Assembly (NCBI GenBank): GCA_001507425.1
Contig: LMAJ01000018.1
Span: forward strand, 1-64,000
Direction: 5' to 3'
Length of the DNA stretch: 64,000 nucleotides
Source of the DNA: Flavobacteriaceae bacterium CRH
GTDB lineage: Bacteria; Bacteroidota; Bacteroidia; Flavobacteriales; Flavobacteriaceae
Part shown: positions 51,548 through 60,700 of the stretch, in pieces
Numbering within the stretch: position 1 is the stretch's first letter
Layout: the number at the start of each line of letters is the position of its first letter
Position numbers and translations under genes: made by a program
Notes under the pieces: generated by a model
What the model was told of the DNA's origin: nothing
What the model saw: the letters and a program-made list of their open reading frames with translations, nothing else
Database searches by the model: none

Positions 51548-51787
51548 AAAAGTAAAACCCTTTGAAAATGTTACAGATTTAACTTTTTGTTTTTAATTTG
51601 ATAAATAAATAATTTGCAATTTCATTATTAATTAGATTGAGTACCTCTAAAAGTTTTTTTAATATCAAAATATGACAAAAATCAGGTTTTGTGTTCATAG
51701 TTCAGATTAATTTCGCCGCAGGTTTTTGCAAACAAACTGCAAATTACCAACATAGAATCCAAAACAAAAGCTTTAATCTAAACCTAT

Positions 51788-52426
51788 ATGAATCAGGAAA
51801 ATCAACTTCAAAGACAACAAAGAATTATTATTGATAAAGAAGTCTCGTGGGACAAAACTAAAGTTATAATGAGTAAAACAAATGCATTTGGAATTATTGA
51901 ATATGCCAATGAAGTATTTGTAGATGTTTCTGGTTATGAAGATTATGAATTAATGGGACAGCCTCATAATATTATTCGTCATCCGGATATGCCAAAAGTA
52001 ATTTTTAAGGTTTTATGGGAAAATCTTAAAAACGGAAAAAACTTTCATGCCATTGTAAAAAATTTGGCTAAATCAGGAAGATACTATTGGGTAATTACTG
52101 ATTTTGAGATTTCGAGAGATGAAAATGATGTTATTGTAAACTATTTTGGAAGAAGACAAGCAGTTCCTCAAGAAGTTATTGCATTGCACATCGAGCCTTT
52201 ATATAAAAAACTGCTACAAATTGAAGCAGCAAGCGGTATGGAATTTAGCGAAAAATACCTAATTGGATTTTTAGAGGAAAAAGGAAAAAGCTATGTCGAA
52301 TATATTAAGGACTTAATTTTTGAACAGGAAAGAGGGCATGCAAAATTTGAGCAATATGAAGAAAAACATGTTGAAGAAGAAGACGAGGAGCAAAGAGGCT
52401 TTTTTGGTCGTTTATTTAACAGATAA
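51788..52426 (+). CDS. PAS-domain signalling protein
   Basis: The 212-residue product has a PAS domain at about 30-140 with FGIIEYANEVFVDVSGYEDY, LMGQPHNIIRHPDMPKVIF and NGKNFHAIVKNLAKSGRYYW. The form HNIIRHPDMP is that of Aer-type PAS domains, which sense redox state through FAD in chemotaxis. There is no HAMP or methyl-accepting domain behind it, only a Glu-rich C-terminus. It may act as a separate redox or energy sensor. A terminator follows. Confidence 0.78.
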   Translation: MNQENQLQRQQRIIIDKEVSWDKTKVIMSKTNAFGIIEYANEVFVDVSGYEDYELMGQPHNIIRHPDMPKVIFKVLWENLKNGKNFHAIVKNLAKSGRYYWVITDFEISRDENDVIVNYFGRRQAVPQEVIALHIEPLYKKLLQIEAASGMEFSEKYLIGFLEEKGKSYVEYIKDLIFEQERGHAKFEQYEEKHVEEEDEEQRGFFGRLFNR

Positions 52427-52463
52427 TAAGTATTGATTTTTTTTAGGTTTTAAACACTTGGAA

Positions 52464-52500
52464 AAAAAATCCGTTTTGAATTTTTCAAAGCGGATTTTTT
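52464..52500 (+). terminator. terminator of the PAS gene
   Basis: aaaaaatccgttttgaa (52464-52480) pairs with ttcaaagcggatttttt (52484-52500) with one G-U pair and a 3-base loop. Confidence 0.85.
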
Positions 52501-52604
52501 AATTGAATAAATAATAAGAGTATTTTGTTTTCGTTATTGTTGAAAATTTAAAAATATTTTTTTGTTTTTAAAAAGCTTATATTTGTGTATTAAAATGAAG
52601 TATT

Positions 52605-52838
52605 ATGGAAGCAATAAGATTAGAATTTCAGCCAGAGATTAAAGAGAAAATCTTAAAATTTTTAAGCTCATTTTCTTCTGATGAATTGAAAATAACTAAG
52701 GAAGATCCTGATTTTGAAGATGATAAAAAGAGGTTTCAGGAAAGAGCAGAAAAAATAACGAATGGAACTGCTGAATATAGCACTTTTGAAGAATTAAATA
52801 TTTTATTAGAAGATACGATTTCAAAATATGAACATTAA
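52605..52838 (+). CDS. antitoxin of a type II toxin-antitoxin pair
   Basis: The 77-residue product is acidic and mostly helical (KEKILKFLSSFSSDELKIT, FQERAEKITNGTAEYSTFEE). The toxin gene overlaps its 3' end by 11 bases, the usual coupling. No DNA-binding domain was clearly recognised. A TATATTTG -7 element lies at 52578-52585. Assignment rests on position and the partner. Confidence 0.6.
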   Translation: MEAIRLEFQPEIKEKILKFLSSFSSDELKITKEDPDFEDDKKRFQERAEKITNGTAEYSTFEELNILLEDTISKYEH

Positions 52839-53109
52839 ATTAACTATTGAGTTTAGTTATGATTTAAATGATATAGTTCATTTTATTGCAAAAGATAAAC
52901 CTGTTGCAGCAAGAAAATTCAAAAACGATTTATTAAAAAATCTCAAAAAAGACTTAGTAAATCCTTTTCATTTCAAGAAATCGATTTATTTTAAAGATGA
53001 ATCATATCGAGACTATGTTTTTAAAGGTTATACTACAATTATTAGAATAGACCCACAACAAGAAATAGTTTATATTATTGGTATTTTAAAACATAAAAAT
53101 ACATTTTAA
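52828..53109 (+). CDS. RelE/ParE-family toxin
   Basis: The 93-residue product is basic and follows the ParE/RelE plan: FSYDLNDIVHFIAKDKP, ARKFKNDLLKNLKKDLVNP, YRDYVFKGYTTIIRI and a last strand IVYIIGILKHKN. Toxins of this fold either cut mRNA on the ribosome or poison gyrase; the sequence does not decide between them. It lies between the antitoxin and ruvX, probably as a small inserted module in a housekeeping region. Confidence 0.7.
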   Translation: MNIKLTIEFSYDLNDIVHFIAKDKPVAARKFKNDLLKNLKKDLVNPFHFKKSIYFKDESYRDYVFKGYTTIIRIDPQQEIVYIIGILKHKNTF

Positions 53110-53131
53110 GTAAATTAGCTAAAACTACAAA

Positions 53132-53548
53132 ATGCCAAGAATTCTCTCCATAGATTACGGACAAAAACGCACAGGAATTGCCGTTACAGACGAAATGCAA
53201 ATTATAGCATCAGGCTTAACAACCATTCCAACAAATACTTTAATTGATTTTTTGAAAGACTACTTTAGCAAAGAAAAAGTCGAAGCGGTACTAATTGGTG
53301 AGCCAAAACAAATGAACGGAGAACCATCTGAAAGTGCGCCAATAATTAAAGGTTTTGTTACTCATTTTTCAAACATTTTTCCGGATATGAAAGTGGTTCG
53401 TGTAGACGAGCGCTTTACTTCAAAAATGGCATTTCAAACGATGATCGACAGCGGATTGAGCAAAAAACAACGTCAGAATAAAGGATTGATCGATGAAATT
53501 TCTGCCACAATAATGCTTCAGGATTATCTTTCTGCAAAACGATTTTAG
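53132..53548 (+). CDS. ruvX: Holliday junction resolvase-like RuvX/YqgF
   Basis: The 138-residue product begins RILSIDYGQKRTGIAVTDEM with the first catalytic Asp and has VEAVLIGEPKQMNGEPSESA and VVRVDERFTSKMAF, followed by GLIDEISATIMLQDYL with the final Asp. This is the YqgF fold, implicated in 16S rRNA processing and, as RuvX, in Holliday junction resolution. Length is normal for the family. Confidence 0.9.
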   Translation: MPRILSIDYGQKRTGIAVTDEMQIIASGLTTIPTNTLIDFLKDYFSKEKVEAVLIGEPKQMNGEPSESAPIIKGFVTHFSNIFPDMKVVRVDERFTSKMAFQTMIDSGLSKKQRQNKGLIDEISATIMLQDYLSAKRF

Positions 53549-53669
53549 AATTTTCTTTCAATAATCACAATTCATATTATTTTTTAGAAAAACATAACTT
53601 TTATCATGTCAAATTAGTTTTTTTTTGCAATTATAAAAAGTACCTTTGCATTTTAAAATAAATACTGTT

Positions 53670-55166
53670 ATGCCTGACGAAACAATACGTTCTAATAGTG
53701 AAGTAGTACTCATTGGAGCTGGAATTATGAGTGCCACTCTCGGATTAATTTTGAAAGAGTTACAACCCGATATTAAAATTGAAATTTACGAAAGATTAGA
53801 TGTTGCTGCAGCCGAAAGCTCTGATGCGTGGAATAATGCAGGAACAGGACATTCTGCCTTTTGTGAACTAAATTACACTCCCGAAAAGGCTGACGGAAGT
53901 ATTGACCCAAAAAAAGCAATAAGTATAGCAGAATCATTCGAGGTTTCTCGTCAGTTCTGGTCTTATTTAGTGCAAGAAAATAAAGTTCCATCTCCTGATA
54001 ATTTTATAAAAAGCGTTCCCCACATGAGTTTTGTTTGGGGAGAAAAAAACGTTGAATACCTTAAAAATAGATTCGAAGCTTTGCAAAGCAATCCAATTTT
54101 TTCTCAAATGACTTTCAGTACAGATTTTGAGCAACTTAAACAATGGATGCCGCTTGTAATGGAAGGCAGAGAAAATAACGAAAAATTAGCGGCAACGCAC
54201 ATGCCAATTGGTACCGATGTGAATTTTGGGGCCTTAACCAGAAGCATGTTTAATTATTTAGAAAAACTTGACGGCGTTACTTTATATTTTAATCACGAAG
54301 TTCAAAAATTAAAACAGCGTGAAGATAAATCATGGAGAATTAAAATTACAGATTTAGCCACAGGTCACAAAAGAAAAGCATATACCAAATTTGTCTTTAT
54401 TGGAGCAGGTGGTGGTTCATTACCTTTGTTAGAAAAAGCAAACGTGCCTGAAGGAAATGGTTACGGAGGTTTTCCGGTAAGCGGACAATGGTTAAAATGT
54501 ACAAATCCTGAAGTCATAGCAAAACATCAGGCAAAAGTTTACGGAAAAGCAAGCGTTGGAGCACCGCCAATGTCGGTTCCGCATATTGATACTCGTGTAA
54601 TTGATGGTGAAAAAGCATTACTTTTTGGACCTTTTGCAGGATTTTCAACCCGTTTCTTAAAAAACGGATCTTACCTTGATTTACCATTATCTATAAAAGC
54701 AAACAATTTAATTCCGATGTTATCAGCGGGATTTCACAATATTCCATTAACTAAATATTTAATCGAACAAGTTCGTCAGTCTCCAAAAGACAGAATGAAT
54801 GCGCTTCGAGAATATTTACCAACAGCGCGTTCTAAAGATTGGAAATTAGAAAGAGCAGGACAACGTGTTCAGGTAATTAAAAAAGATGAAAAAGAAGGTG
54901 GGGTTTTAGAATTTGGAACAGAAGTTATTAATACTCACGACGGAACTTTGGCAGTTTTATTAGGGGCTTCTCCGGGAGCATCAACGGCAGTTTCGATCAT
55001 GATCGATTTAGTTAGCAGATGTTTTACCAATCAAATTAAAACACCTGAATGGGAATCAAAAATGAAAAATATGATCCCTTCTTACGGGCAAACATTAAAT
55101 GATAAACCTGAGCTTTTATCAGAAATCAGAAAACATACTTCGGATGTTTTGAAACTGAATAATTAA
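53670..55166 (+). CDS. mqo: malate:quinone oxidoreductase
   Basis: The start at 53670 is preferred: the frame from 53646 would begin inside or next to the TACCTTTG -7 element (53641-53648). The 498-residue product has the FAD-binding VVLIGAGIMSATLGLIL and the Mqo motifs RLDVAAAESSDAWNNAGTGH, CELNYTPEKADGSID and LGASPGASTAVSIMIDLV. It oxidises malate to oxaloacetate and feeds electrons to quinone at the membrane surface in the TCA cycle. Confidence 0.93.
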   Translation: MPDETIRSNSEVVLIGAGIMSATLGLILKELQPDIKIEIYERLDVAAAESSDAWNNAGTGHSAFCELNYTPEKADGSIDPKKAISIAESFEVSRQFWSYLVQENKVPSPDNFIKSVPHMSFVWGEKNVEYLKNRFEALQSNPIFSQMTFSTDFEQLKQWMPLVMEGRENNEKLAATHMPIGTDVNFGALTRSMFNYLEKLDGVTLYFNHEVQKLKQREDKSWRIKITDLATGHKRKAYTKFVFIGAGGGSLPLLEKANVPEGNGYGGFPVSGQWLKCTNPEVIAKHQAKVYGKASVGAPPMSVPHIDTRVIDGEKALLFGPFAGFSTRFLKNGSYLDLPLSIKANNLIPMLSAGFHNIPLTKYLIEQVRQSPKDRMNALREYLPTARSKDWKLERAGQRVQVIKKDEKEGGVLEFGTEVINTHDGTLAVLLGASPGASTAVSIMIDLVSRCFTNQIKTPEWESKMKNMIPSYGQTLNDKPELLSEIRKHTSDVLKLNN

Positions 55167-55184
55167 ACTCAAATTTCACTATAT

Positions 55185-55234
55185 AAAAGCAATAAAAAAT
55201 CCAGATGAATTAATCTGGATTTTTTATTGCTTTT
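55185..55234. terminator. bidirectional terminator with perfect 21-bp stem
   Basis: aaaagcaataaaaaatccag (from 55185) pairs perfectly with the arm 55214-55234; the loop is tgaattaa. The stop codon of the minus-strand FUSC gene (55210-55212) lies in the loop, so the arm 55214-55234 encodes the last residues of that protein. Confidence 0.9.
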
Positions 55235-57435
55235 AATTCTTTCGTAATTTTCAAAATCTTTTCTGCCAGATTACTCATCCAGATTAACTGTTCTATAACC
55301 ATTTGAGCTTCCTGCATTTTGGCTTGGCGAGTTTCTTTGTCTAACTCATCATCAATTATTAAACGCGTAAAATTGATGCGTTTAAGTTCTTCAAATTGCA
55401 AAGTCACATCTTCTTTGTCGAAAAAAGTATCGACAATTATAGTTTCATTTTTTAAAATTGAAATCGATTGTTCCAGATTTGATAAAATGGTTTTTATAAT
55501 ATAATTAAAAGAATCTGAAGCTGATGTTGTTTGGTGCGATTGAATATAAGTTGATAAAGAAGCTAATGCAGAAAGAAGAGAGTGATTTAAAACCACTAAC
55601 TTATTTACTAACGGAAGGGTTTTTTGCTTTGATTTTGGTTCCTGCATCATACGTTGAAAAGAAGTCATTAAATTACCAATTTCAACAAAAGCATTTTTTC
55701 TTGACAATCTGTAAGAAGTCGGGATTTCTCCTTTTTTATTATAAAAATCAGCTATTTCCTTGAGATAATTTCTATTCGCACGAATCGAATTTTCGATATG
55801 AATAGGGGTATTGATAAATTCCCACGCCGGCCATAAAAACTGATTGGCTAAAAACGCTAGAATAGCTCCGGTAAGCGAATCTAAAATTCTAAACTGAATA
55901 ACTTCAACGACATTTGGTGTTAGAATTCCATAAATAAAAACAACATACATCGTGACAAAAGTGGCACTTATTTTATAATTGATTTGTGTAAACGAAATCC
56001 CAAGCAACATACAAACAATAGAAAAAATGCTCAAAGCAACGTGGTTCTGAATCAAAGACACGATTCCAAAGGCTAATAATCCGCCTAAAATAGTTCCGAA
56101 GATTCGGTTGTAGGATCTTTCCTTTGTTAAACCATAACCTGGTCGCATGATCACAACAATAGTTAACAAAATCCAGTATACATTTTGAAAGGGTAAAAAT
56201 TTTCCAACAATAAAACCAATCAAAATAGTAATTGTCAATCGCAAAGAATGCCTGAAAATAGAGGATGAAAAACTCATATTTTCAATCAAGGTACGCAGCG
56301 GATAATATTGTGGGGTTAAGAATTTTTCTAATTCCTTATCCTTGTCTTTCAGTTTGTAAGATTGCATTGCAAGTGAAAGAGCCCTTTGAATAATTTTAAT
56401 TTTCCCAACTTGATTTTTAGCATATTTCAGCATATTGGTCAACATCAAAACACCTTCGGCAGCTTCATCCTTACCTAATGTTTTTTCATAATCAAAAATG
56501 GCAAACTCAAGAGCGTCAAGTTCATTTTTCAAATCGTTTTTGTCAACATAAACCGCAATATGATGTACGTTTTTAGAAAGCTTTTTTAAAGTTGAAGCCA
56601 ATTTGTAAGCTACATTTTGGTACGTTCTTAAAACATCAGGATATTTATTAAATTTTTCGTGAAGTTTACTATGATCAAATGAAGTATATAATGCAAGTTC
56701 CTGAATTTCGATTAAAGTGATGAAAACCAATAACATTTTTCTGTTTTGACTGGTTGCTGCGGATGTATTTTGGTTTCCAATTAAAACCTTTCTCAAATCT
56801 TCGTTAATCAAATTTATATCAACCTGAAGTGCTAGTTGTTTTTCAATAATGGCCGTTCTGTTAGCTTCCGGACTCCACAAGTCACCTCTTAGTTTTAAGT
56901 ATTTTGCAGTTAATTTTATGCCTTCGGCAATTTGCAGTTCGACATATTTATAAGGCTGTACAAAATGAAATACAAGCGATACTATTAGATATAAAATACC
57001 TCCAATAAAAATAAAACCGGAATATTCTACAGCTTCCCAGCCTTGATGTAAATGTCCAAAAGATAATGAGATTGAAAGTAAAGCCGAAAATGAAACCAAT
57101 GTAGCACGCTGTCCGTAAACAGAAATCATCGAACATAAAAACAACAGAAACCCCAAAAAGGGATAAAATAGAAACGGATATGGATAAGCAAAATTTACTA
57201 ATAAATTGACTCCGGAAACTATAAATGAAGCCACAATAAGCCCTTTTATTTTATGGCTCAAAGTACTCGGAATATCACTCGGATACGTGTAAAAAGCTCC
57301 TAAAGCTATAGTGAAACCAATTTCAAAATGTCCTAAAAAATTCAAAATTATAACAGGAACAACAGAAGCAATAGTTACTTTTGAAGCATTAAAAAAAGAA
57401 GTGCTGTTTATAAATTTTGAGATTCGATCGAACAT
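55210..57435 (-). CDS. FUSC-family (YccS-like) inner membrane protein
   Basis: The 741-residue product has two membrane blocks (about residues 15-160 and 400-530), each with about five or six helices, with a cytoplasmic helical part between them and a helical C-terminal tail. Signature elements include GHFEIGFTIALGAFYTYPSD in the first block and LTIVVIMRPGYGLTKERSYN and RIFGTILGGLLAFG in the second. FUSC proteins are aromatic-acid exporter-like and named for fusaric acid resistance. The substrate is not known here. Confidence 0.85.
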   Translation of the reverse strand: MFDRISKFINSTSFFNASKVTIASVVPVIILNFLGHFEIGFTIALGAFYTYPSDIPSTLSHKIKGLIVASFIVSGVNLLVNFAYPYPFLFYPFLGFLLFLCSMISVYGQRATLVSFSALLSISLSFGHLHQGWEAVEYSGFIFIGGILYLIVSLVFHFVQPYKYVELQIAEGIKLTAKYLKLRGDLWSPEANRTAIIEKQLALQVDINLINEDLRKVLIGNQNTSAATSQNRKMLLVFITLIEIQELALYTSFDHSKLHEKFNKYPDVLRTYQNVAYKLASTLKKLSKNVHHIAVYVDKNDLKNELDALEFAIFDYEKTLGKDEAAEGVLMLTNMLKYAKNQVGKIKIIQRALSLAMQSYKLKDKDKELEKFLTPQYYPLRTLIENMSFSSSIFRHSLRLTITILIGFIVGKFLPFQNVYWILLTIVVIMRPGYGLTKERSYNRIFGTILGGLLAFGIVSLIQNHVALSIFSIVCMLLGISFTQINYKISATFVTMYVVFIYGILTPNVVEVIQFRILDSLTGAILAFLANQFLWPAWEFINTPIHIENSIRANRNYLKEIADFYNKKGEIPTSYRLSRKNAFVEIGNLMTSFQRMMQEPKSKQKTLPLVNKLVVLNHSLLSALASLSTYIQSHQTTSASDSFNYIIKTILSNLEQSISILKNETIIVDTFFDKEDVTLQFEELKRINFTRLIIDDELDKETRQAKMQEAQMVIEQLIWMSNLAEKILKITKELKAIKNPD

Positions 57436-57634
57436 ATATTAAGGTTTACAAGCAAAAGTACAAATTGTACGAATTAATTTGGCATAATTATAGATGAGAT
57501 TTTGGCAAGCATGCAAAAAATGCGATATAATATCTTGTTTAGAATTATTCATTCACTATTTTTTACTATTTTTGCCAGCTGAATTATAACATAAAATTCA
57601 GTGTTTTCAGTAGATAATACTTAAATTAATACAA

Positions 57635-58225
57635 ATGATTTTACCAATTGTAGGATATGGTGATCCGGTTTTAAGAAAAGTGGGTGAGGCAATTACGCCA
57701 GATTATCCAAACTTAGAAGAGACAATAGCAAACATGTATGAAACCATGTATAACGCTTATGGCGTTGGACTAGCGGCGCCTCAGGTAGGTATTGCGATTC
57801 GATTATTTGTTATTGATACGACTCCTTTCAGCGACGATGAAGATTTACCATCAAATGAGCAAAAAGCTTTAAAAGGTTTCAAAAAAACTTTTATTAATGC
57901 TAAAATTGTTAATGAAGAAGGTGAAGAATGGAGCTTTAATGAAGGTTGTTTGAGTATTCCTGATGTTCGCGAAGATGTATACAGAAAACCAACTGTTACA
58001 ATTGAATATTGTGAAGAAGATTTTGTAATGAAAACTGAAGTTTTTGACGGTTTGATTGCAAGAGTTATTCAACATGAATACGATCATATAGAAGGAGTTC
58101 TGTTTACAGATAAAATATCTTCTTTAAAAAAGCGTTTGATTCAAAAGAAATTGAAAAATATAACTGAAGGTAAAACTTTTCAGGAATACAGAATGAAATT
58201 TGCTGCGGCAAAAAAGGGGAGATAA
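57635..58225 (+). CDS. def: peptide deformylase
   Basis: The 196-residue product has all three metal-binding motifs: GVGLAAPQVG (43-52), EGCLSIPD (103-110, with the Cys ligand) and HEYDH (147-151). It removes the formyl group from the N-terminal Met of new proteins. A gap of 68 bases leads to the DUF5606 gene in the same orientation. Confidence 0.95.
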   Translation: MILPIVGYGDPVLRKVGEAITPDYPNLEETIANMYETMYNAYGVGLAAPQVGIAIRLFVIDTTPFSDDEDLPSNEQKALKGFKKTFINAKIVNEEGEEWSFNEGCLSIPDVREDVYRKPTVTIEYCEEDFVMKTEVFDGLIARVIQHEYDHIEGVLFTDKISSLKKRLIQKKLKNITEGKTFQEYRMKFAAAKKGR

Positions 58226-58293
58226 TTAATGTTCTTGAAGAAAAAGAATATTATAAAATAGAATAGAAATTCTTAATACTAATTTTAATAAAC

Positions 58294-58800
58294 ATGAATT
58301 TAGAGAAAATTTTAGCCATTTCAGGGAAACCAGGTTTATATGTATTGAAAGTACAAACTCGTACAGGTTTCGTGGCAGAATCATTATTAGACGGAAAAAA
58401 AATCACAGTAAACTTAAAAAGTAATGTAAGTTTACTTTCTGAAATTTCAATTTATACTTACGAAGGAGAAAAACCTTTAACAGAAGTAATGCAACGTATT
58501 GCAACAAAAGAAAATAAAGGTCAGGCTCTTTCTCATAAAGAAGATAATGCGAAATTAGCAGCTTACTTTAAAGAAATTTTACCAGAATATGATGAAGAAA
58601 GAGTTTATCCTTCTGATATTAAAAAAGTATTAAACTGGTACAACACACTTCAGGCAAAAGGTTTGGTTACTGATTTAGCTCCGGCTCCTGCTGAAACTAA
58701 AGAAGAAGCTGCTCCTGTTGCAGAAGAAAAAGCTAAAAAGGCACCAGCTGCAAAAAAAGCACCGGCAGCCAAAACAGCAAAAGCTAAAAAAGAAGAATAG
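58294..58800 (+). CDS. DUF5606 protein with Ala/Lys-rich tail
   Basis: The 168-residue product starts MNLEKILAISGKPGLYVLKV and contains VLNWYNTLQAKGLVTDL, which fit DUF5606. The last 35 residues are an Ala/Lys/Pro repeat (KKAPAAKKAPAAKTAKAKKE), a disordered basic tail reminiscent of histone-like or ribosome-associated proteins. It lies directly after def in the same direction. The function is unknown. Confidence 0.8.
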   Translation: MNLEKILAISGKPGLYVLKVQTRTGFVAESLLDGKKITVNLKSNVSLLSEISIYTYEGEKPLTEVMQRIATKENKGQALSHKEDNAKLAAYFKEILPEYDEERVYPSDIKKVLNWYNTLQAKGLVTDLAPAPAETKEEAAPVAEEKAKKAPAAKKAPAAKTAKAKKEE

Positions 58801-58824
58801 TAGCTAACTACATTTCAAATATAT

Positions 58825-58862
58825 AATCCTGTTAAGATATTTTCTTGACAGGATTTTTTTTT
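58825..58862 (+). terminator. terminator of the DUF5606 gene
   Basis: aatcctgttaaga (58825-58837) pairs with tcttgacaggatt (58843-58855) with one G-U pair and a T-run follows. Confidence 0.88.
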
Positions 58863-59031
58863 AAAATTAGCTTTCATTTTAGAATTGTATAAAAGATAAT
58901 ATTATTATTTTTGTAAGAAAAATAACAAAACATTAAAATAACAAACCAAACTCTTAATTTATAATTAAAACAGTTGGTTTTGTTTGATGTAGAAATTATA
59001 ACGGAATATTAATATTTACTAACTATTGACT

Positions 59032-59841
59032 ATGAAAAGGATAAAAATAATATTTGTAATAGGCTTCGTTATAACAGCAATTACAGCTTGTAATAACAAA
59101 CCTAAAGAAATTGAAAATTCTGTAACATCTTCAGATTCAATAAAAAAAGAAGAACATCATAAAAAACATTGGAATTATGATGGAGAAACAGGACCGGAAC
59201 ATTGGTCAGAAATTGATCAGAATGATTGTGGTGGAAATGCGCAATCGCCTGTTGATATAGTTGAAACTGAAAAAGATAAAACATTAAAACCTATTGAATT
59301 TCATTATAATCAAAAGACAAAAATTCATGACGTTATAAATAACGGACATTCCATTCAGTTTGATTTTGAACCGGGAGATTATGTAGTTATAAACGGAAAT
59401 CAATATGATCTTAAACAATTTCATTTTCATGAGCCGGCAGAACATACTATAAAAGGAGTTAGATATCCGTTAGTTATTCATATGGTACATAAAAGTAAAG
59501 AAGGAAAATTTGCCGTTTTAGCAATTATGGCTCAGGAAAATAAAAAAAGTAATGAAACTTTTGAATTTCTTGATAAATATTTACCATCCAAAGTCAATGA
59601 TACTGTCAAAGTTGATAATGATTTCAATATCAGTAAAGTTCTTCCTCAAAATAAAACCTATTATAATTACACGGGCTCATTAACAACGCCTCCATGTACA
59701 GAAGGAGTGGAGTGGTTTATTTTTAAAAACCAGATCGATGTTTCCGTCAAAATGATTCAAGATTTAAAAAAAATAATGCCACTAAATAATTTTAGAAATA
59801 TTCAGGAACTTAATGGCAGAAAAATTAAAGAATCAATCTAA
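59032..59841 (+). CDS. alpha-carbonic anhydrase, lipoprotein
   Basis: The start at 59032 (not the TTG two codons earlier) gives a lipoprotein signal (IIFVIGFVITAITAC, lipid Cys 20) and 269 residues. The carbonic anhydrase domain shows HWNYDGETGPEHW, QSPVDI, the zinc ligands H131 and H133 in QFHFHEPAEH and H150 in VIHMVHK, and YYNYTGSLTTPPCTEGVEW. It interconverts CO2 and bicarbonate in the periplasm. Single-gene unit with its own terminator. Confidence 0.93.
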   Translation: MKRIKIIFVIGFVITAITACNNKPKEIENSVTSSDSIKKEEHHKKHWNYDGETGPEHWSEIDQNDCGGNAQSPVDIVETEKDKTLKPIEFHYNQKTKIHDVINNGHSIQFDFEPGDYVVINGNQYDLKQFHFHEPAEHTIKGVRYPLVIHMVHKSKEGKFAVLAIMAQENKKSNETFEFLDKYLPSKVNDTVKVDNDFNISKVLPQNKTYYNYTGSLTTPPCTEGVEWFIFKNQIDVSVKMIQDLKKIMPLNNFRNIQELNGRKIKESI

Positions 59842-59870
59842 AAAAGAAGGCATAATTTGCCTTCTTTTTT
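59840..59870 (+). terminator. terminator of the carbonic anhydrase gene
   Basis: aaaaaagaaggca (59840-59852) pairs perfectly with tgccttctttttt (59858-59870); loop of 5 bases; it starts within the stop codon. Confidence 0.9.
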
Positions 59871-59928
59871 TGGGCATTACAGAATACTCAATAAATTATT
59901 CTAATTTTGGTAGTATAAAATAGAAAAA

Positions 59929-60699
59929 ATGAGCAAAGAACTTCAACTAAAGGCTTTTGAAAGATTATTAATTATAATGGATGAATTGCGTGAGCAATGT
60001 CCCTGGGACAAAAAGCAAACTTTGCAAACATTAAGACACCTCACAATCGAAGAAACTTATGAGTTAGGAGATGCTATTTTAGATAATGATTTAAATGAAG
60101 TAAAAAAAGAATTAGGCGATTTGCTATTGCATATTGTTTTTTATGCAAAAATAGGTAGCGAAACCAACGATTTTGATATAGCCGATGTTTGTAATGAAAT
60201 TTGCGATAAACTAATTCACCGTCATCCACATATTTATAGTGATACTGTTGTAAAAGATGAAGAGGAAGTGAAACAAAATTGGGAAAAATTAAAACTAAAA
60301 GAAGGCAAGAAATCAGTTTTAGAAGGCGTTCCAAAAAGTTTACCGGCATTAGTAAAAGCAAGCCGAATTCAGGATAAAGTAAAAGGCGTTGGTTTTGATT
60401 GGGAAGAACCACATCAGGTTTGGGATAAAGTGCAGGAAGAATTACAAGAATTACAAGTCGAAGTTGAAGCAGGTGATCAGGATAAAATAGAAGCCGAATT
60501 TGGCGATGTTTTATTCTCTATGATCAATTATGCCAGATTCTTAAATGTAAATCCTGAAGACGCTTTAGAACGCACCAATAAAAAGTTTATCAAACGCTTT
60601 CAATATTTAGAAAGTAAGGCAGGTGAATTAGGAAAACCGTTAATGGATATGACGCTGGCAGAAATGGATGTATTTTGGAATGAAGCTAAAAAACTCTAG
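59929..60699 (+). CDS. mazG: nucleoside triphosphate pyrophosphohydrolase MazG
   Basis: The 256-residue product has two MazG domains. The first has CPWDKKQTLQTLRHLTIEE and EETYELGDAIL with acidic metal ligands; the second, in the C-terminal half, has EELQELQVEVEAG and EFGDVLFSMINYARFLN. The enzyme hydrolyses non-canonical NTPs to NMP and pyrophosphate. The length is close to E. coli MazG. It converges with the regulator gene with no gap, only 1 base. Confidence 0.92.
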   Translation: MSKELQLKAFERLLIIMDELREQCPWDKKQTLQTLRHLTIEETYELGDAILDNDLNEVKKELGDLLLHIVFYAKIGSETNDFDIADVCNEICDKLIHRHPHIYSDTVVKDEEEVKQNWEKLKLKEGKKSVLEGVPKSLPALVKASRIQDKVKGVGFDWEEPHQVWDKVQEELQELQVEVEAGDQDKIEAEFGDVLFSMINYARFLNVNPEDALERTNKKFIKRFQYLESKAGELGKPLMDMTLAEMDVFWNEAKKL

Positions 60700-60700
60700 T

